From: Duganella sp. CF458 | GTDB taxonomy: Bacteria > Pseudomonadota > Gammaproteobacteria > Burkholderiales > Burkholderiaceae_D | Reading direction: 5' to 3' | DNA: 64,000 nucleotides | NCBI RefSeq assembly: GCF_900113115.1 | Contig: NZ_FOOF01000022.1 | Coordinates: forward strand, 1-64,000 | In this document: piece after piece, positions 61,341 through 64,000 of the stretch | Numbering within the stretch: position 1 is the first letter of the stretch | Layout of the letters: each line of letters starts with the position of its first letter | Translations under genes and position numbers: made by a program | The notes under the pieces: model-generated | The model's input: only the letters and a program-made list of their open reading frames with translations | Told to the model about the DNA's origin: nothing | Database searches by the model: none

Positions 61341-61450
61341 CATTTTTTACCTGCACCGCAACAATTTCGCGTAAAATACGCGGTTTGGTCATCCGCTTTT
61401 GTGGGTGGCGTCGTTGCGCCTGCATTGTTTTTAATTCAATAGCACCAACC

Positions 61451-63927
<2,477 letters not shown>

Positions 63928-63941
63928 GAAAGAATAAGAGC

Positions 63942-64000
63942 ATGACCACTCCTGTATCCGACCAAAAGCACCTGTGGGTTAGCTGGGACGAGTACCATCG
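63942..64000 (+). CDS. Phosphoribosyltransferase-family protein, 3' end outside window
   Basis: Only the first 19 codons are present (MTTPVSDQKHLWVSWDEYH). The start matches the phosphoribosyltransferase gene that normally follows hisZ-purA in Burkholderiales. The call rests on position and this short N-terminus. Confidence 0.6.
   Translation, partial: MTTPVSDQKHLWVSWDEYH

Overview
The window is a stretch of chromosome from a high-GC betaproteobacterium. The gene order surE-pcm-nlpD-rpoS-rlmD and ndk-rlmN-pilW-rodZ-ispG-hisS-yfgM-bamB-der-hfq-hflXKC-hisZ-purA is the usual one in Burkholderiales. The protein sequences and the style of intergenic palindromes suggest Oxalobacteraceae (a Massilia/Duganella/Janthinobacterium-like organism). 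That family-level call is inference from gene order and sequence style, not from a marker-gene comparison.

Layout. (1) Bases 1-12545: the 3' part of a giant YD-repeat (RHS-like) protein, at least 3,980 residues. It has a LysM domain, a membrane segment and a variable, AT-richer C-terminal tail that is probably a toxin, followed 9 bp later by a pentapeptide-like candidate immunity gene. A degenerate 418-bp gap follows. (2) 12964-20441: a secreted tricorn-type protease; then on the minus strand a BlaI-type repressor, a DUF2251-like protein and a leucine-rich-repeat protein kinase that look like one operon; then a secreted MBL-fold protein divergent from a LysR regulator. (3) 20615-27834: the 2-oxoglutarate dehydrogenase operon sucA-sucB-(SHOCT/PspC gene)-lpd, then zapE. 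(4) 27848-33575: mostly housekeeping or uncharacterised genes (an envelope Lys/Ala-rich coiled coil, a PP2C phosphatase, a DUF465 protein, a YoaA/DinG helicase, a DUF2157-like membrane protein, a secreted alpha/beta hydrolase). (5) 33684-39315: an accessory run of overlapping genes. Two paralogous DUF6683-like secreted proteins flank a small membrane protein; then come a GFA-family protein, an unknown protein, a TPR/winged-helix regulator, a beta-propeller protein, a DUF899 protein and a small membrane protein. (6) 39305-42078: a quinone oxidoreductase divergent from a two-gene TIR + KGGVGR-variant P-loop ATPase module. (7) 42133-64000: the two conserved housekeeping blocks for stress response, translation, outer-membrane assembly and purine synthesis, ending inside a phosphoribosyltransferase gene.

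How the parts work together. The sucAB-lpd cluster encodes one TCA-cycle complex. surE/pcm/nlpD/rpoS form the stationary-phase and repair cluster. bamB, yfgM, pilW and rodZ are envelope-assembly factors. hfq-hflX-hflK-hflC form the post-transcriptional and protease-control cluster. The most unusual content is the toxin/immunity tail at the left edge, the TIR + KGGVGR pair placed just upstream of surE, the DUF6683 cassette, the orphan BlaI-DUF2251-LRR kinase operon, and a set of intergenic palindromes built around GGGTC/GACCC.

No tRNA, rRNA, CRISPR array, insertion sequence or phage gene was recognised. Family names are from reading motifs by eye; no database search was possible.
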